64,000 nucleotides of DNA from Serratia grimesii NBRC 13537 (GCF_001590905.1 NZ_BCTT01000006.1:496001-560000), one strand, 5' to 3'. Counted from the first letter of the stretch, positions 39,647 through 49,361 are shown. The notes: a model not told the origin generated them from the letters alone. Numbers and translations: made by a program.

Positions 39647-40105
39647 ATGAAATATCAGCAACTGGAAAATCTGGAGAGCGGTTGGAAATGGAAGTACCTG
39701 GTGAAAAAGCACCGGGAAGGGGAAGCTATTACCCGCCATATTGAAAACAGCGTTGCTCAGGAAGCCATTGACGAGCTGCTTAAGCTGGAAAATGAGCCGG
39801 TAAAAGTGCTGACGTGGATTAGCCGCCACATGAATCCGGACCTGGATAACCGGATGAAGCAAACCATCCGCGCACGACGTAAGCGTCATTTTAACGCAGA
39901 ACATCAACACACGCGTAAAAAATCTATCGATCTGGAATTTTTAGTTTGGCAGCGTCTTGCCGCACTTGCCCGCCGCAGAGGGGTAACATTGTCAGAGACG
40001 GTGGTGCAGTTGATCGAAGATGCGGAACGTAAAGAGAAGTACGCGAGCCAGATGTCGCTTTTGAAGCAGGATTTAAAAGCCATTCTCGGTAAAGACGACG
40101 AGTAA
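39647..40105 (+). CDS. matP: Macrodomain Ter protein MatP
   Basis: This 152-residue protein (E. coli MatP 150) begins [26 protein letters not shown] and has the C-terminal ribbon-helix-helix ([41 protein letters not shown]). MatP binds 13-bp matS sites (GTGACRNYGTCAC) in the Ter region and ties it to the divisome. I looked for matS in the window and found only one imperfect match, inside pqiB. It is convergent with ompA across a shared terminator. Confidence 0.96.
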   Translation: MKYQQLENLESGWKWKYLVKKHREGEAITRHIENSVAQEAIDELLKLENEPVKVLTWISRHMNPDLDNRMKQTIRARRKRHFNAEHQHTRKKSIDLEFLVWQRLAALARRRGVTLSETVVQLIEDAERKEKYASQMSLLKQDLKAILGKDDE

Positions 40106-40163
40106 GTCGCTAACTCGCGAACTGCGCGGAGGCCGTTATTGCCAGTATCACTGGTTCTGGACG

Positions 40164-40192
40164 AAAAAAAACCCCGCAATGCGGGGTTTTTT
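40164..40192. terminator. Bidirectional terminator between matP and ompA
   Basis: CCCCGC, loop AAT, GCGGGG with A8 before and T6 after, serving both convergent genes. Confidence 0.9.
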
Positions 40193-40207
40193 ACTAAGAG
40201 TGGTAGC

Positions 40208-41290
40208 TTAGCCTTGTGGCTGAGTTACAACGTCTTTGATACCTTTAACTTCGATCTCTACGCGACGATCTGGTGCCAGGCAATCGATCTGTGCTTTAGT
40301 AGCACGGCCAGCTTTGTAGCCACAGGTGTTACCAGTGACGGAATCAGCTTTGCCCATACCACGTGCAGAGATTTTGTCTGAAGGAATACCTTTAGATACC
40401 AGGTAGTCAACAACGCTTTGAGCGCGTTTTTCAGACAGTTTCTGGTTGTATTGCTCTGAACCAACTGCGTCGGTGTAACCCAGAACTACAACAGAGCCAT
40501 CTTTAGGATCCATGGAGCTCAGCTGAGTGTACAGCTGGTCCAGAGCCTGTTGGCCTTGTGCTTTCAGAGTAGATTTGTTGAAGTTGAACAGCACGTCAGA
40601 CTTCAGAGTGAAACGCTTGGTTTCAACAACTGGAGCTGGAGCTGGTGCTGGAGCAACTGGAGCAACAACATCATCCTGACCGAAACGGTAAGAAACACCC
40701 AGGCTCAGCATGGTGTTGTCTGGACGAGCGCCGACAGTACCTGCATCACCGATGTTGCTAACGAACTGGTAGTCCAGGCGGGTAGCCCAGTTTTTGGTCA
40801 GTGCGTATTCAACACCCACTGCTGCCAACGGAGAAACGCCAGTGTCGTGATCGCTCAGACGTTGGCCAGTTGCACCGTAGTTAGCTTTGGAGTCTGCACG
40901 CCATACCATGCCGCCCAGACGAGTGTAGATGTCCAGATCGTCCATGATTGGGTAGCTCAGTTTAGCGGCCAGTTGAACGCCCTGCGCTTTGAAAGCACCG
41001 TTGTTCACGCTGCCTTTGTAAGGCATACGGCCAAGCCAGTCATAGCCCAGCTCGAAGCCCAGGTATTGGTTCGCCTGGTAACCCAGGAACGCGCCAGCAC
41101 CCAGTTGATCTTTATGGGTCGGACCATTGCCGATACCATTCTGGTAACCGTTGCCGTAGAAACCAGTGTCATGATACTGGGACCAACCCAGTTTAGCACC
41201 AGTGTACCAGGTATTATCTTTTGGGGCGGCTTGCGCTACGGTAGCGAAACCAGCCAGTGCCACTGCTAATGCGATAGCTGTCTTTTTCAT
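40208..41290 (-). CDS. ompA: Outer membrane protein OmpA
   Basis: From [21 protein letters not shown] (ribosome site GAGGCG) the protein has 360 residues; an in-frame ATG ten codons upstream is in the leader. After the 21-residue signal comes an 8-strand beta-barrel (about 22-195), a Pro/Ala hinge ([13 protein letters not shown]), and the OmpA-like peptidoglycan-binding domain ([21 protein letters not shown]). The first outer loop ([22 protein letters not shown]) is longer than in E. coli, which explains the extra length. Two cysteines near the C-terminus (NTCGYK, IDCLAP) form the usual disulfide. It joins outer membrane and wall. Confidence 0.97.
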   Translation of the reverse strand: MKKTAIALAVALAGFATVAQAAPKDNTWYTGAKLGWSQYHDTGFYGNGYQNGIGNGPTHKDQLGAGAFLGYQANQYLGFELGYDWLGRMPYKGSVNNGAFKAQGVQLAAKLSYPIMDDLDIYTRLGGMVWRADSKANYGATGQRLSDHDTGVSPLAAVGVEYALTKNWATRLDYQFVSNIGDAGTVGARPDNTMLSLGVSYRFGQDDVVAPVAPAPAPAPVVETKRFTLKSDVLFNFNKSTLKAQGQQALDQLYTQLSSMDPKDGSVVVLGYTDAVGSEQYNQKLSEKRAQSVVDYLVSKGIPSDKISARGMGKADSVTGNTCGYKAGRATKAQIDCLAPDRRVEIEVKGIKDVVTQPQG

Positions 41291-41406
41291 TTTGCGCCTC
41301 GTTATCATCCAAATAGGCAATGAGCTTTAAAGCTGTTTTAAGCCCTTGGTTAAATTCCTTCGCCAAGGTTTGAGCCCTCGTTTGTTACTCGGCCAGTTTA
41401 TCTGGC

Positions 41407-41433
41407 GTTATAGAGCAACCTTGGCGATGTAAA
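41407..41433 (-). promoter_or_regulatory. Probable ompA promoter
   Basis: On the minus strand TTTACA (41428-41433) and TATAAC (41407-41412), with a 15-base spacer. The surrounding TTGTAGACTTTACATCGCCA is the same as the E. coli ompA promoter as I recall it. The leader is about 110 bases, like the long stabilising leader of E. coli ompA. The spacing is short, so the exact -10 may be shifted. Confidence 0.55.
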
Positions 41434-41524
41434 GTCTACAACGTGGCGCGAAAGTTACAAGTGTGATGTGATAAAGCTCTAAAAAAAAACGCAGAATTGT
41501 ACATATTTGCTAACATTAACCGAC

Positions 41525-41555
41525 AAAAAAACGAGCGATTTTACGCTCGTTTTTG
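41525..41555 (-). terminator. Terminator of sulA
   Basis: ACGAGCG and CGCTCGT form a 7-bp stem with T runs in both directions. It lies between sulA and the ompA promoter, about 95 bases past the sulA stop. Between it and sulA nothing else stands out. Confidence 0.75.
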
Positions 41556-41648
41556 GGTGCGGAACCGCAGCCGCACTCGCTTTGTCCCTGATCCCAGAAA
41601 GGTTCCCTTAGAGGGAGATGAAAATGATGGGAAAAATCCTAAATTTAC

Positions 41649-42155
41649 TTAATGATACAAAGAAGAGTGAATTTTTAGGGTAGAACAGTGTCCGTGAATC
41701 GGGTTTATGTCACGTTGAGGACGCATAATGAACCCATAAGCGTTACCTAATTCTGCCGCCCGCCTTAATTTTAGACGATCTTCTTCTGTAAGATCCGGTA
41801 GCCATCCGAGTACGACACTATAGTTACCTGTCAGTAACGCCTTTTCCATAGCTTCAACCGTATCCAGCGAATTGATTTGGCTAAGCTGCACCACTTTTTC
41901 GATCGGCAGACCGGACTGCTGCAACCATAATTTACTCAGCTTTTGTTGCGGAGTCAGCCATAACAGCCAGCGAGACTGCAGACCTAATTGCTGCAACAGA
42001 GGCAACAACAATTGTGCCACCGCGGGCTGATGCTCGTTGTAAACAAGTTCACTGATAAGGCCATTCTTTTTGCCGGCATCTGTGTTTTCTGCAGCATTGT
42101 TCACCGCAAAAGAGGTGTGGCTGAAATGGGGTTTGTAGAGTGATTGAGTACGCAT
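41649..42155 (-). CDS. sulA: SOS cell division inhibitor SulA
   Basis: Starting at [11 protein letters not shown] gives 168 residues, like E. coli SulA (169); eight in-frame codons upstream would run up to the LexA box. The core matches the family: [66 protein letters not shown] and the C-terminal LKIHSSLYH, recognised by Lon in E. coli. SulA binds FtsZ and stops division until DNA damage is repaired. The gene follows a LexA box and has its own terminator. Confidence 0.95.
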   Translation of the reverse strand: MRTQSLYKPHFSHTSFAVNNAAENTDAGKKNGLISELVYNEHQPAVAQLLLPLLQQLGLQSRWLLWLTPQQKLSKLWLQQSGLPIEKVVQLSQINSLDTVEAMEKALLTGNYSVVLGWLPDLTEEDRLKLRRAAELGNAYGFIMRPQRDINPIHGHCSTLKIHSSLYH

Positions 42156-42178
42156 AAAGTATCCCGCCCGTAGTGTCA

Positions 42179-42194
42179 CTGTATGTTTATACAG
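42179..42194 (-). promoter_or_regulatory. LexA (SOS) box of sulA
   Basis: CTGT-ATGTTTAT-ACAG fits the CTGT-N8-ACAG LexA consensus. It is 24 bases upstream of the sulA start. On the minus strand it contains TATAAA, a likely -10 box with TTATTC 16 bases upstream, so LexA would block polymerase. Confidence 0.85.
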
Positions 42195-42387
42195 TACATC
42201 CTGTTGTGAATAAGATCAACCCAAAAATTCGTAGTACCTCTCATAATTGCGATTATTTTTTATACGGTGGGCTTTAGTGATTGGCATCGTTGAGGATAGT
42301 GCGTATTTTTCTAATTACTTGTTCACGTTACCTTTATTTCATTGATGAGGGGAATGATAAGACGGTAACCTACACCAGGAGAACGTT

Positions 42388-43047
42388 ATGAAAGGGATAT
42401 CATCGGGAAGGGTTGTACAGGCTAAAGCCTGTTTTTACGCATTAGGGGTCATCACCACTCGCTCACAATTCGGTGGTTACGGGCTACTGGCCGACGGCGT
42501 CATGTTCGCCTTGATCGCTGAAGGGGAGCTGTATCTTCGAGCAACGGATTCCCTGGAACCCGCCTTCCGTGCTCGCGGGATGGTCAATATGGTTTACTCC
42601 AAGCGAGGGATGCCAATTACCATGCGCTATTACTGGGTAGATGAAACTCTGTGGCGGGATCGGGATGAACTTGTTGGACTGGCTTGGCAGGCCATTCGCG
42701 AAGCTCGTAGAGAGCTTCAAGACAAAACGGATAACCAGAGCCGGCTGAAAACCTTGCCAAACATCGATATCAATATGGAGCGCTTACTCTGGCGAGCGGG
42801 TATTCGTAATGTCTATGACTTGCGGTTGAACGGTGCCAAACGCAGCTATCTTCGCTTATTGCAGCAGCAACATAACCTGGGCCTGCGGGTACTGCTTGCT
42901 CTGGGCGGGGCTATTGCCGGCTATCACCATGCGGCGTTACCCTCTGAATTACGCAGCGAGTTGACCTGTTGGTTTGAGCGAACCGTGTTATTGCTTCGCC
43001 ATGGACATCATCCTGATGTTCGGGGCCTCATAAAAGACCCCGAATGA
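42388..43047 (+). CDS. tfoX: TfoX/Sxy competence regulator
   Basis: This 219-residue protein has the TfoX N-terminal domain (about 5-105, FYALGVITTRSQFGGYGLLADGVMFALI) and the helical C-terminal domain (about 110-200, NIDINMERLLWRAGIRNVYDLRLNGAKRSYLRL). It is the Sxy/TfoX co-activator that works with CRP at CRP-S promoters of DNA-uptake genes. In E. coli it lies in the same place, divergent from sulA. The last seven codons form a GC-rich hairpin, and the stop codon abuts the yccS stop codon with no base between. Confidence 0.95.
   Translation: MKGISSGRVVQAKACFYALGVITTRSQFGGYGLLADGVMFALIAEGELYLRATDSLEPAFRARGMVNMVYSKRGMPITMRYYWVDETLWRDRDELVGLAWQAIREARRELQDKTDNQSRLKTLPNIDINMERLLWRAGIRNVYDLRLNGAKRSYLRLLQQQHNLGLRVLLALGGAIAGYHHAALPSELRSELTCWFERTVLLLRHGHHPDVRGLIKDPE
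43019..43044. terminator. Hairpin inside the end of tfoX, possible shared terminator
   Basis: TTCGGGG (43019-43025) and CCCCGAA (43038-43044) pair over a 12-base loop. As tfoX and yccS have no intergenic space, any terminator must lie in coding DNA, and this is the only hairpin at the junction. No T run follows. Confidence 0.4.
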
Positions 43048-45183
43048 TCACGCCGATTTGCCTATTTGTGCATTAAGCATTGTGAGTTCAGGCAACAGTT
43101 CAATCACCAGCCCAATTTGCTGCAATACCAATTGATCTTTGCTTTCCGGTTCTGGTGCCGCGTGTTGGATACGTTCAGCCAGGCTTTCCAATGCCTGGGT
43201 AATGCGCAGATTATCTTGTTCTTCCTGGTGTAGGGCGCCATCGACATAACATACGGCATCATTCAGAAGATCCAGCGTTGCGGAATTATTCAGCCGTTCA
43301 CGGTGTGCACCCAGTGCAGAGATATAGCTCAGTAATGTATGGTTCAGACACAGCAGCCGGAAGGCTGCATCCTGAACCTCTTTATTCGCTTTAGGGTCGG
43401 CAGACATATTTGAAATCACCGAAGCCAATTCTGCATCACTGTTGTGCGCATCCCGGCGAGCGATACGGTATGGAAGGCCGTTGTCTTTACCCTGATGGTA
43501 CTGCACCAGAATTGCATCAAGATAACGGCAGTTTGCGTTCATTGTTTTACTGACCACTGCCGGTAATTGGCGGAATTTCCAGTCTGGCCAAATGAAACTG
43601 ACCGCTGCCCAAGCGATGGCACACCCTAAAAGGGTGTCGTAAACGCGGGGGGCAGCCACTTCAAAACCTTCACCCAACAGATTAAAGCACAGCAACACCA
43701 GCAAGGTAATAAACATGGTGGCGTGTGCATACTGCACGGTTCGAAAAGCGAAGAACAGGACACCGCTAATGACAATCAGCACCATTTGCCCTTCCAGCGA
43801 AGGCACAAAATAGAGAATTGGCAGGCCGACAAGAATACCGGCCAGTGTACCTATAATACGCAGGGCAAGCCTGCGACGCGTGGCATTGTAATTGGGTTGA
43901 CAGACAAACAAGCTGGTTAACAGGATCCAATAACCGTGTTGCATACCGGTAAGCTGGATAAAGGCATAACCGATGCACAGCACTACTGACATGCGAATGG
44001 CGTGGCGGAACAGGGCCGACTGAGGTGTCAAATGGCGACTAATACGTAAGCGGATATCGCTCCAGCCGGTGAGCCGGTCGTCTGACAAACTGTTTTCTTC
44101 TGCTTGGCCGTTAGCCAGGGCTTGTTCAGACTCGATATTCGCTAACTGTGCATCAATCGCGCGTAAATTTTTCAACAGGTGCGACAGGGCTTTAGTTAAC
44201 TCACGGTTTTCTGAGGTAATGGTAATCTGTGCTAACGCTTCTTCAATACGGCCAAAGGCTGGTTCAAAGCGAGGGTTATGTTGGTACTTTTGCCGCAGCA
44301 GAATCGATTGTGCCAATTGTTGGCATGCACGTGCCTGCATACTGAGTAAGCGCTGAAAACGGAATAGGATATCGCTATGACGGAATTGGCGGCTGAGCTC
44401 CCGATATTGAACGTGAGCGGAACTGGCACGCTCATGTATGTCTTGTGCAACAAAATAATAGTGCAATGTGCGGCGGGTACCACGCTGGCCTCGGTCGCCT
44501 TTTAATCGGGTCAGTAATGAAACTTTGGCCTGGTTAAGTGTCGTCATCAACACACTATTAGCCATGGCAACGTCCATCCATGGCAGATCTGCATCATGTT
44601 CGACATCGGGATCAAACAGGTTGGCCTTGGCATCCAGATAATTCGCCAACTGATTATAACAACGCGCCAAATTTTCCTGCAAAGGGCGGATGGGGAAAAT
44701 CAGATGACCAATCAATGTCAGCAGGTTGTACCAGAGAGCGCCGATGATCAGCAACGTCGGTTGTTGATACCAGGCGTCATACATTGAGGCACCGAGCATG
44801 GTATACACTGCGATCAGCAGAGCACCAAACGCAATGGTGGCGTAACGTTGCCCCAAAGCGCCCAGCAATATAAAGCCGCAAGTGGACGTGGTTAGACCAA
44901 GAGCAAACAACCAGGGATAAGCGAACAGCAGTTCAATGGAGGCGGACGCAACAAAAAAACACACCAGTGTGATCACCAGATTGCGCAGTCTGCCTGCCAA
45001 GCGATCATCCAGATCGGTCAATGCTGCTGCCACGACACCCAATGTCAGAGGAATAGTGAGCTTGGGGATGGCGAGCCACCAAGGTACGGCGGCTGCGCCA
45101 GCCAGCGCGATAAAAATGCGCAGGTCATAAAGCAGGTTGCTGTTGTATGCATAACGGCGTATTGCGGGTGCAAAAGAAAGCAC
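43048..45183 (-). CDS. yccS: YccS, FUSC-family inner membrane protein
   Basis: This 711-residue protein has two blocks of about five or six membrane segments (roughly 20-160 and 385-520), each followed by a cytosolic helical region, the layout of the YccS/YhfK group of the fusaric-acid-resistance-like superfamily. Marks include WWLAIPKLTIPLTLGVVAAALTDLDDR and the second-block HGYWILLTSLFVCQPNYNATRRR. Its function is not established; related proteins are proposed exporters of aromatic acids. It lies 26 bases after yccF, so the two are co-transcribed, as in E. coli. Confidence 0.93.
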   Translation of the reverse strand: MLSFAPAIRRYAYNSNLLYDLRIFIALAGAAAVPWWLAIPKLTIPLTLGVVAAALTDLDDRLAGRLRNLVITLVCFFVASASIELLFAYPWLFALGLTTSTCGFILLGALGQRYATIAFGALLIAVYTMLGASMYDAWYQQPTLLIIGALWYNLLTLIGHLIFPIRPLQENLARCYNQLANYLDAKANLFDPDVEHDADLPWMDVAMANSVLMTTLNQAKVSLLTRLKGDRGQRGTRRTLHYYFVAQDIHERASSAHVQYRELSRQFRHSDILFRFQRLLSMQARACQQLAQSILLRQKYQHNPRFEPAFGRIEEALAQITITSENRELTKALSHLLKNLRAIDAQLANIESEQALANGQAEENSLSDDRLTGWSDIRLRISRHLTPQSALFRHAIRMSVVLCIGYAFIQLTGMQHGYWILLTSLFVCQPNYNATRRRLALRIIGTLAGILVGLPILYFVPSLEGQMVLIVISGVLFFAFRTVQYAHATMFITLLVLLCFNLLGEGFEVAAPRVYDTLLGCAIAWAAVSFIWPDWKFRQLPAVVSKTMNANCRYLDAILVQYHQGKDNGLPYRIARRDAHNSDAELASVISNMSADPKANKEVQDAAFRLLCLNHTLLSYISALGAHRERLNNSATLDLLNDAVCYVDGALHQEEQDNLRITQALESLAERIQHAAPEPESKDQLVLQQIGLVIELLPELTMLNAQIGKSA

Positions 45184-45209
45184 GAAAAACTCCTCAGACG
45201 GAGAAAAAA

Positions 45210-45662
45210 TTAACGCTGTTGATACTGACGCCGTGCATTTTCAGTTCTGGCTTGTTGTGCCATCTCAACTGATACCACGCGGCGACCCACTGGCCACAGG
45301 GCAATAGCGGCAATTTTGAAATTGGCAATACCCACAGGAATACCAATGATTGTTACGCACTGCACGATACCTGCGGCGATATGCGACAGGCACAGCCACC
45401 AGCCGAACAGAACCAGCCAAATAATGTTAAGTAGCGAACCGCTGGCGGAAAGTAGCGCGTTGCTTTTTTCCGGGTACAGTTCATTAACGTGAATAGCTTC
45501 GTTGCCGAAAGGTAATAAAGACAGCTTGGTGATTTCCCAGCAAGAACGGGTCAACGGCATGGTGATGATCAGGACAACGCTAAATATTGTTGCGATCAGC
45601 CAGCCAAGGGTGGTGAAAAAACCGCCCAACACAAAATTAAGAATATTCAGTACAGTACGCAT
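45210..45662 (-). CDS. yccF: YccF inner membrane protein
   Basis: Starting at MRTVLNILNFVLGG gives 150 residues (E. coli YccF 148); three in-frame codons upstream are not conserved. Two YccF domains are seen, each with a Gly-rich membrane stretch and a charged turn (TRSCWEITKLSLLPFGNEAIHV; GIPVGIANFKIAAIALWPVGRRVV). Function is unknown. It is the first gene of the yccF-yccS unit. Confidence 0.94.
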   Translation of the reverse strand: MRTVLNILNFVLGGFFTTLGWLIATIFSVVLIITMPLTRSCWEITKLSLLPFGNEAIHVNELYPEKSNALLSASGSLLNIIWLVLFGWWLCLSHIAAGIVQCVTIIGIPVGIANFKIAAIALWPVGRRVVSVEMAQQARTENARRQYQQR

Positions 45663-45796
45663 AGTCGTCATTCTGCTCTAATGATGGCCAAACCGCGATG
45701 CGGTTGCGCTTGGTATCAAAACGCAAAATCTATTCTACCCTTTTTTTAGCGCTAGAGTGCCACTGCTTATAGCAGGTAAACTGGCAGATATCCGTT

Positions 45797-45990
45797 ATAC
45801 CCTTCATCTTTCAAATTGCAGGGGGGTGGCAGACTTCACTCACCCCAGTCACTCGGGGGCCAAGCCCTGGGGTTATGAACCTTGTCTCTGAGGTTCACCC
45901 TTTTGGTTCGTGCAAGCGCTGTTCAAATTGGTTCTCGACTGATTTGTCATTCAGTAGCCGCCTACCTGCAACTTGAAAGCTATTGGGTAT
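45797..45990. repeat. 194-bp element with 26-bp terminal inverted repeats
   Basis: The left arm (45797-45822, beginning ATACCCTTCATCTTTCAAAT) and the right arm (45965-45990, ending AAAGCTATTGGGTAT) are inverted copies matching at 21 of 26 positions. This fits a class of palindromic intergenic repeats that I recall from Serratia and Yersinia (ends ATACCCAATAGCTTTCAAGT). The inside holds no gene. It fills the space upstream of helD and could be a non-autonomous mobile element; no target duplication is obvious. Confidence 0.7.
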
Positions 45991-46022
45991 ATTTAAACTC
46001 AACATGGTCATGGCGCGACGAT

Positions 46023-48077
46023 ATGGAACTTAAAGCGACATCGCTGGGGAAACACCTGGCGCAGCATCCTTACAACCGTGTGCGGTTGCTGCACGCTGGT
46101 GTTGAGGTGAGCGGTGAAAAGCATGAATACCTGATTCCTTTCAATCAATTAATTCAGGTCAGATGCAAGCGCGGTATTGTCTGGGGCGAGCTGGAGTTTG
46201 AGCTGCCAGATGAAAAAGTGGTGCGCTTGCATGGTACTGAATGGCAGGAAACCCAGCGCTTCTATCATTACTTGCAACAGGCTTGGCAGCAGTGGAGCGC
46301 CGAGATGAGCGTGGTCAGCGCAGGTGTGTTGCAGGAACAGGTTGAGCATATCCAGCGGATTGAACAACAGGATAAGTGGTTTAAAAAATCCGAACTGGGC
46401 AAATTACAGCAACAAATCCGCCAGTCATTTGGTGCTCTCCCAATGCCGGTGGCGCGTCTGGAGGCGTTCGACAACTGTCGAGATGATTATCAGCTTTGCC
46501 AGCAGTGGTTGCAGCACGGGTTGCGCAGCGTAGCCCAACGCAACCAACAATGGACGGAACGCATGCTGGAGACGCATCACGATTTCTTCCAAAACATCGA
46601 AAGTTCACCGCTGAATGATTCGCAAAGCCGTGCAGTGGTCAATGGAGAAGACTCCGTATTGGTACTGGCAGGGGCTGGCAGTGGCAAAACCTCGGTGCTG
46701 GTGGCGCGTGCAGGTTGGTTACTCCGTCGGCAAGAGGCTGAGCCTGGACAGATATTATTGTTGGCGTTTGGTCGTCAGGCAGCAGAAGAGATGAATGAAC
46801 GTATTCAGGAGCGTTTGGGCAAGGTGGCTATTCAGGCCAAAACGTTTCATGCGCTGGCGCTGCAGATTATCCAGCAGGGTAATCGTAAAGTGCCGGCGAT
46901 CAGTAAGCTGGAAACCGACAGCAAGGCGCGACGGGCTTTGCTGATTACTCATTGGCAACAGCAGTGTGCAGAGAAAAAACCTCAGGCCAAAGGGTGGCGC
47001 CAATGGTTAACGGAGGAGCTTGAGTGGGAGGTGCCTGAAGGCGACTTTTGGCACGATAAGCGTCTGGCTGAACGTCTGGCGGGGCGGCTCGAGCGCTGGT
47101 TGGGGCTGATGCGCATGCATGGGGGTAGCCAGGCGGACATGATCGAGCAGGCTGATGAAGAGGTCCGTGACCTGTTTTCAAAACGCATCCGGCTAATGGC
47201 ACCGTTACTGAAAGCCTGGAAGGGGGCGTTGAAAGAGGAAGGTGCGGTGGATTTCTCCGGCCTGATTCATCAGGCAGTCAATATTTTGGAGAAAGGGCGC
47301 TTTGTCAGCCCATGGAAACATATCCTGGTGGACGAATTCCAGGATATCTCACCGCAACGTGCTCAATTGCTGGCTGCACTGCGTAAACAGAACAAACAGA
47401 CTTGCCTGTTTGCCGTGGGTGATGACTGGCAGGCGATTTACCGCTTCAGCGGTGCTGAACTAACACTCACCACAGCGTTTGCTGAGAACTTTGGCGAAGG
47501 CGCCCAGTGCGCGCTCGATACCACTTATCGTTTCAACGAGCGCATCGGTGAGGTGGCAAATCGCTTTGTGCAGCAGAACCCCCATCAATTGAAAAAACCG
47601 TTGAACAGTCTGAGTAAAGGCAATAAGAAGTCGGTAGTCCTTTTACCGCATGAACAGCTTGAAAATTTATTGGATAAGCTGAGTGGTTACGCTAAACCTG
47701 ATGAGCGCATTTTAGTGTTGGCGCGTTACCATCATCTGAAACCGCAAGTGCTGTCTAAAGCCGCGACCCGTTGGCCCAAACTGACCATAGAGTTTATGAC
47801 TATCCATGCCAGTAAAGGGCAGCAGGCTGAATATGTGATTATTGCCGGTTTGCACGAAGGCAACGATGGCTTCCCTGCTGTTGCACGTGAGTCGGTTCTG
47901 GAAGATGTATTGTTACCTCAACCGGAAGATTTCCCGGATGCGGAGGAGCGACGGTTGCTGTATGTGGCACTGACTCGCGCCAAACACCAAGTGTGGCTAT
48001 TGCAGGATCGAGAACGTCCGTCAGTGTTTGTTGAACAACTGCAAGAACTCGGCGTACCGTCGCAGAAGAAACCTTAA
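46023..48077 (+). CDS. helD: DNA helicase IV (HelD)
   Basis: The ATG at 46023 (MELKATSLGKHLAQHPYNRVRLL) gives 684 residues, the E. coli length; upstream in-frame codons lie in the repeat element. It is a UvrD/Rep-like SF1 helicase: Walker A AGAGSGKTSV near 213-222, LVDEFQDISPQRAQLLAAL (motif II), VGDDWQAIYRFSG (motif III), YRFNERIGEVANRF (IV), TIHASKGQQAEYVII (V) and YVALTRAKHQVWLL (VI). It unwinds DNA 3' to 5' and takes part in recombination. It is convergent with mgsA across a short hairpin. Confidence 0.96.
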   Translation: MELKATSLGKHLAQHPYNRVRLLHAGVEVSGEKHEYLIPFNQLIQVRCKRGIVWGELEFELPDEKVVRLHGTEWQETQRFYHYLQQAWQQWSAEMSVVSAGVLQEQVEHIQRIEQQDKWFKKSELGKLQQQIRQSFGALPMPVARLEAFDNCRDDYQLCQQWLQHGLRSVAQRNQQWTERMLETHHDFFQNIESSPLNDSQSRAVVNGEDSVLVLAGAGSGKTSVLVARAGWLLRRQEAEPGQILLLAFGRQAAEEMNERIQERLGKVAIQAKTFHALALQIIQQGNRKVPAISKLETDSKARRALLITHWQQQCAEKKPQAKGWRQWLTEELEWEVPEGDFWHDKRLAERLAGRLERWLGLMRMHGGSQADMIEQADEEVRDLFSKRIRLMAPLLKAWKGALKEEGAVDFSGLIHQAVNILEKGRFVSPWKHILVDEFQDISPQRAQLLAALRKQNKQTCLFAVGDDWQAIYRFSGAELTLTTAFAENFGEGAQCALDTTYRFNERIGEVANRFVQQNPHQLKKPLNSLSKGNKKSVVLLPHEQLENLLDKLSGYAKPDERILVLARYHHLKPQVLSKAATRWPKLTIEFMTIHASKGQQAEYVIIAGLHEGNDGFPAVARESVLEDVLLPQPEDFPDAEERRLLYVALTRAKHQVWLLQDRERPSVFVEQLQELGVPSQKKP

Positions 48078-48083
48078 ACGTAA

Positions 48084-48103
48084 GGCCTGGCGGTGGCCAG
48101 GCC
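48084..48103. terminator. Hairpin between helD and mgsA
   Basis: GGCCTGGC, loop GGTG, GCCAGGCC is a perfect 8-bp stem in the 33 bases between the convergent genes. T runs are weak on both sides. Confidence 0.6.
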
Positions 48104-48110
48104 GTCATCG

Positions 48111-48569
48111 TTACTTCAGACGATCCTGCAAATAGCGCTGATAGTCTGGGATCGCGATTTCAACTTCGCTTTTGAACAGCGAGGAGTCGATCAGGAAGTC
48201 GGCAGTAGAGCGGTTGGTCGCGACGGGGATATTCCATACTGTGGCCAGGCGCAGCAGCGCTTTCACATCGGGATCATGCGGAACTGCATTCAGCGGGTCC
48301 CAGAAGAAAATCAACATGTCGATTTTGCCTTCGGCAATCAGTGCGCCGACCTGTTGATCACCGCCCATAGGTCCACTCAGCATGCTTTTTACAGGAATAC
48401 CGCTGGCACGTTGAATTAGGTTGCCCGTGGTGCCGGTGGCATACAGTTGATGCTGTTCCAGCACGGACTTATTGTCTTCAACCCATGCTAGCAGGGCTTG
48501 TTTACGGTGATCATGTGCCACCAGCGCAATATGTTTGCGCGCGGCGATAGTGCGGGTGGTAAATTCCAT
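48111..48569 (-). CDS. mgsA: Methylglyoxal synthase
   Basis: This 152-residue protein has the E. coli length and active-site residues: His19-Asp20 in [25 protein letters not shown] (phosphate site), [16 protein letters not shown] with the catalytic Asp near 71, and [27 protein letters not shown]. It turns dihydroxyacetone phosphate into methylglyoxal, a bypass used when sugar phosphates build up. gloC in this window encodes a glyoxalase that can act on the product's glutathione adduct. It stands alone. Confidence 0.97.
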   Translation of the reverse strand: MEFTTRTIAARKHIALVAHDHRKQALLAWVEDNKSVLEQHQLYATGTTGNLIQRASGIPVKSMLSGPMGGDQQVGALIAEGKIDMLIFFWDPLNAVPHDPDVKALLRLATVWNIPVATNRSTADFLIDSSLFKSEVEIAIPDYQRYLQDRLK

Positions 48570-48654
48570 CTTGGTGTCCTTCGCTAATCAGGTGATGTGC
48601 GACAGATTACTGAAACTGCTTTTCACTGCCTAGCGTTTACACCTGAAAATGCGA

Positions 48655-48683
48655 AGAAAGCGCGCCTTTAGATAAAAGGCGCC
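48655..48683 (-). terminator. Terminator of yccT
   Basis: GCGCCTTT and AAAGGCGC pair over loop AGATA; in the minus direction CTTTCTTC follows. It lies at the yccT stop side, just downstream of the gene. Confidence 0.6.
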
Positions 48684-48689
48684 AGAAGC

Positions 48690-49361
48690 TTAGTGTACAG
48701 GCTGCTTGTTTGCCCAATGGAGAAAGCGCTTCTGTGTCTCTTTGTCTGCTTGTAAGAACCAGTATTGCAGCATCTGTTCAGAAACGTTTTCACCTTTCAG
48801 TGTCACCGTGGGGGCGTTTAACGCTGCACTGGCCAAAGGGGAGGCTGGTGCGGTGGCACGAACCTGTTTAAAGGCTGGCACTGAGGCTGGGCGATTCTGG
48901 CTGTTGTAATCAGACATCACTTTTTCCAGATCAGCACTGAGCGTAGCGCCGTCAGGGTGCAGTACGTCGTGTTTCATGGTCAGCGCGTTGCCATTTTTAT
49001 CAATAACCTGATAGTTAAGTGTTTTATCGAATCTCTGGCCATCCCGAACAGTTTCAATGCGCGGCAACTCAATGGCGACAGAACTCACATTCTGCGTATT
49101 GAAGGTCGCGATCAGTGGTAGCGAGGTATAGGCAGTGCGGTCGTTATGCCCTGTGCGTACTGACTTAGCCACTTTAAACAGCAACTGATGCTGCCCACCA
49201 TCCAGTTCTAAACTGTCGGCACCTTTTAACAACGATCCTGTCATTTTCTTGCCGTCGACCACCAAAAGGTCGATGTCGGGGGAGAGTTTCAGGGTCGTAG
49301 CTACGGCAGGCATGCTGATACTGATGCTGAGCAGCCCCGCAACCATCAGACCAAATTTCAT
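48690..49361 (-). CDS. yccT: YccT (CsgI) periplasmic protein
   Basis: The ATG at 49361 follows AAGGAG and gives 223 residues with a signal peptide (MKFGLMVAGLLSISISMPAVA); 26 in-frame codons upstream are rejected. The DUF2057 domain shows LKLSPDIDLLVVDGKKMTGSLLKGADSLEL and GQHQLLFKV. In E. coli and Salmonella YccT/CsgI is reported to hold back curli assembly in the periplasm. It is divergent from yccU. Confidence 0.92.
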   Translation of the reverse strand: MKFGLMVAGLLSISISMPAVATTLKLSPDIDLLVVDGKKMTGSLLKGADSLELDGGQHQLLFKVAKSVRTGHNDRTAYTSLPLIATFNTQNVSSVAIELPRIETVRDGQRFDKTLNYQVIDKNGNALTMKHDVLHPDGATLSADLEKVMSDYNSQNRPASVPAFKQVRATAPASPLASAALNAPTVTLKGENVSEQMLQYWFLQADKETQKRFLHWANKQPVH

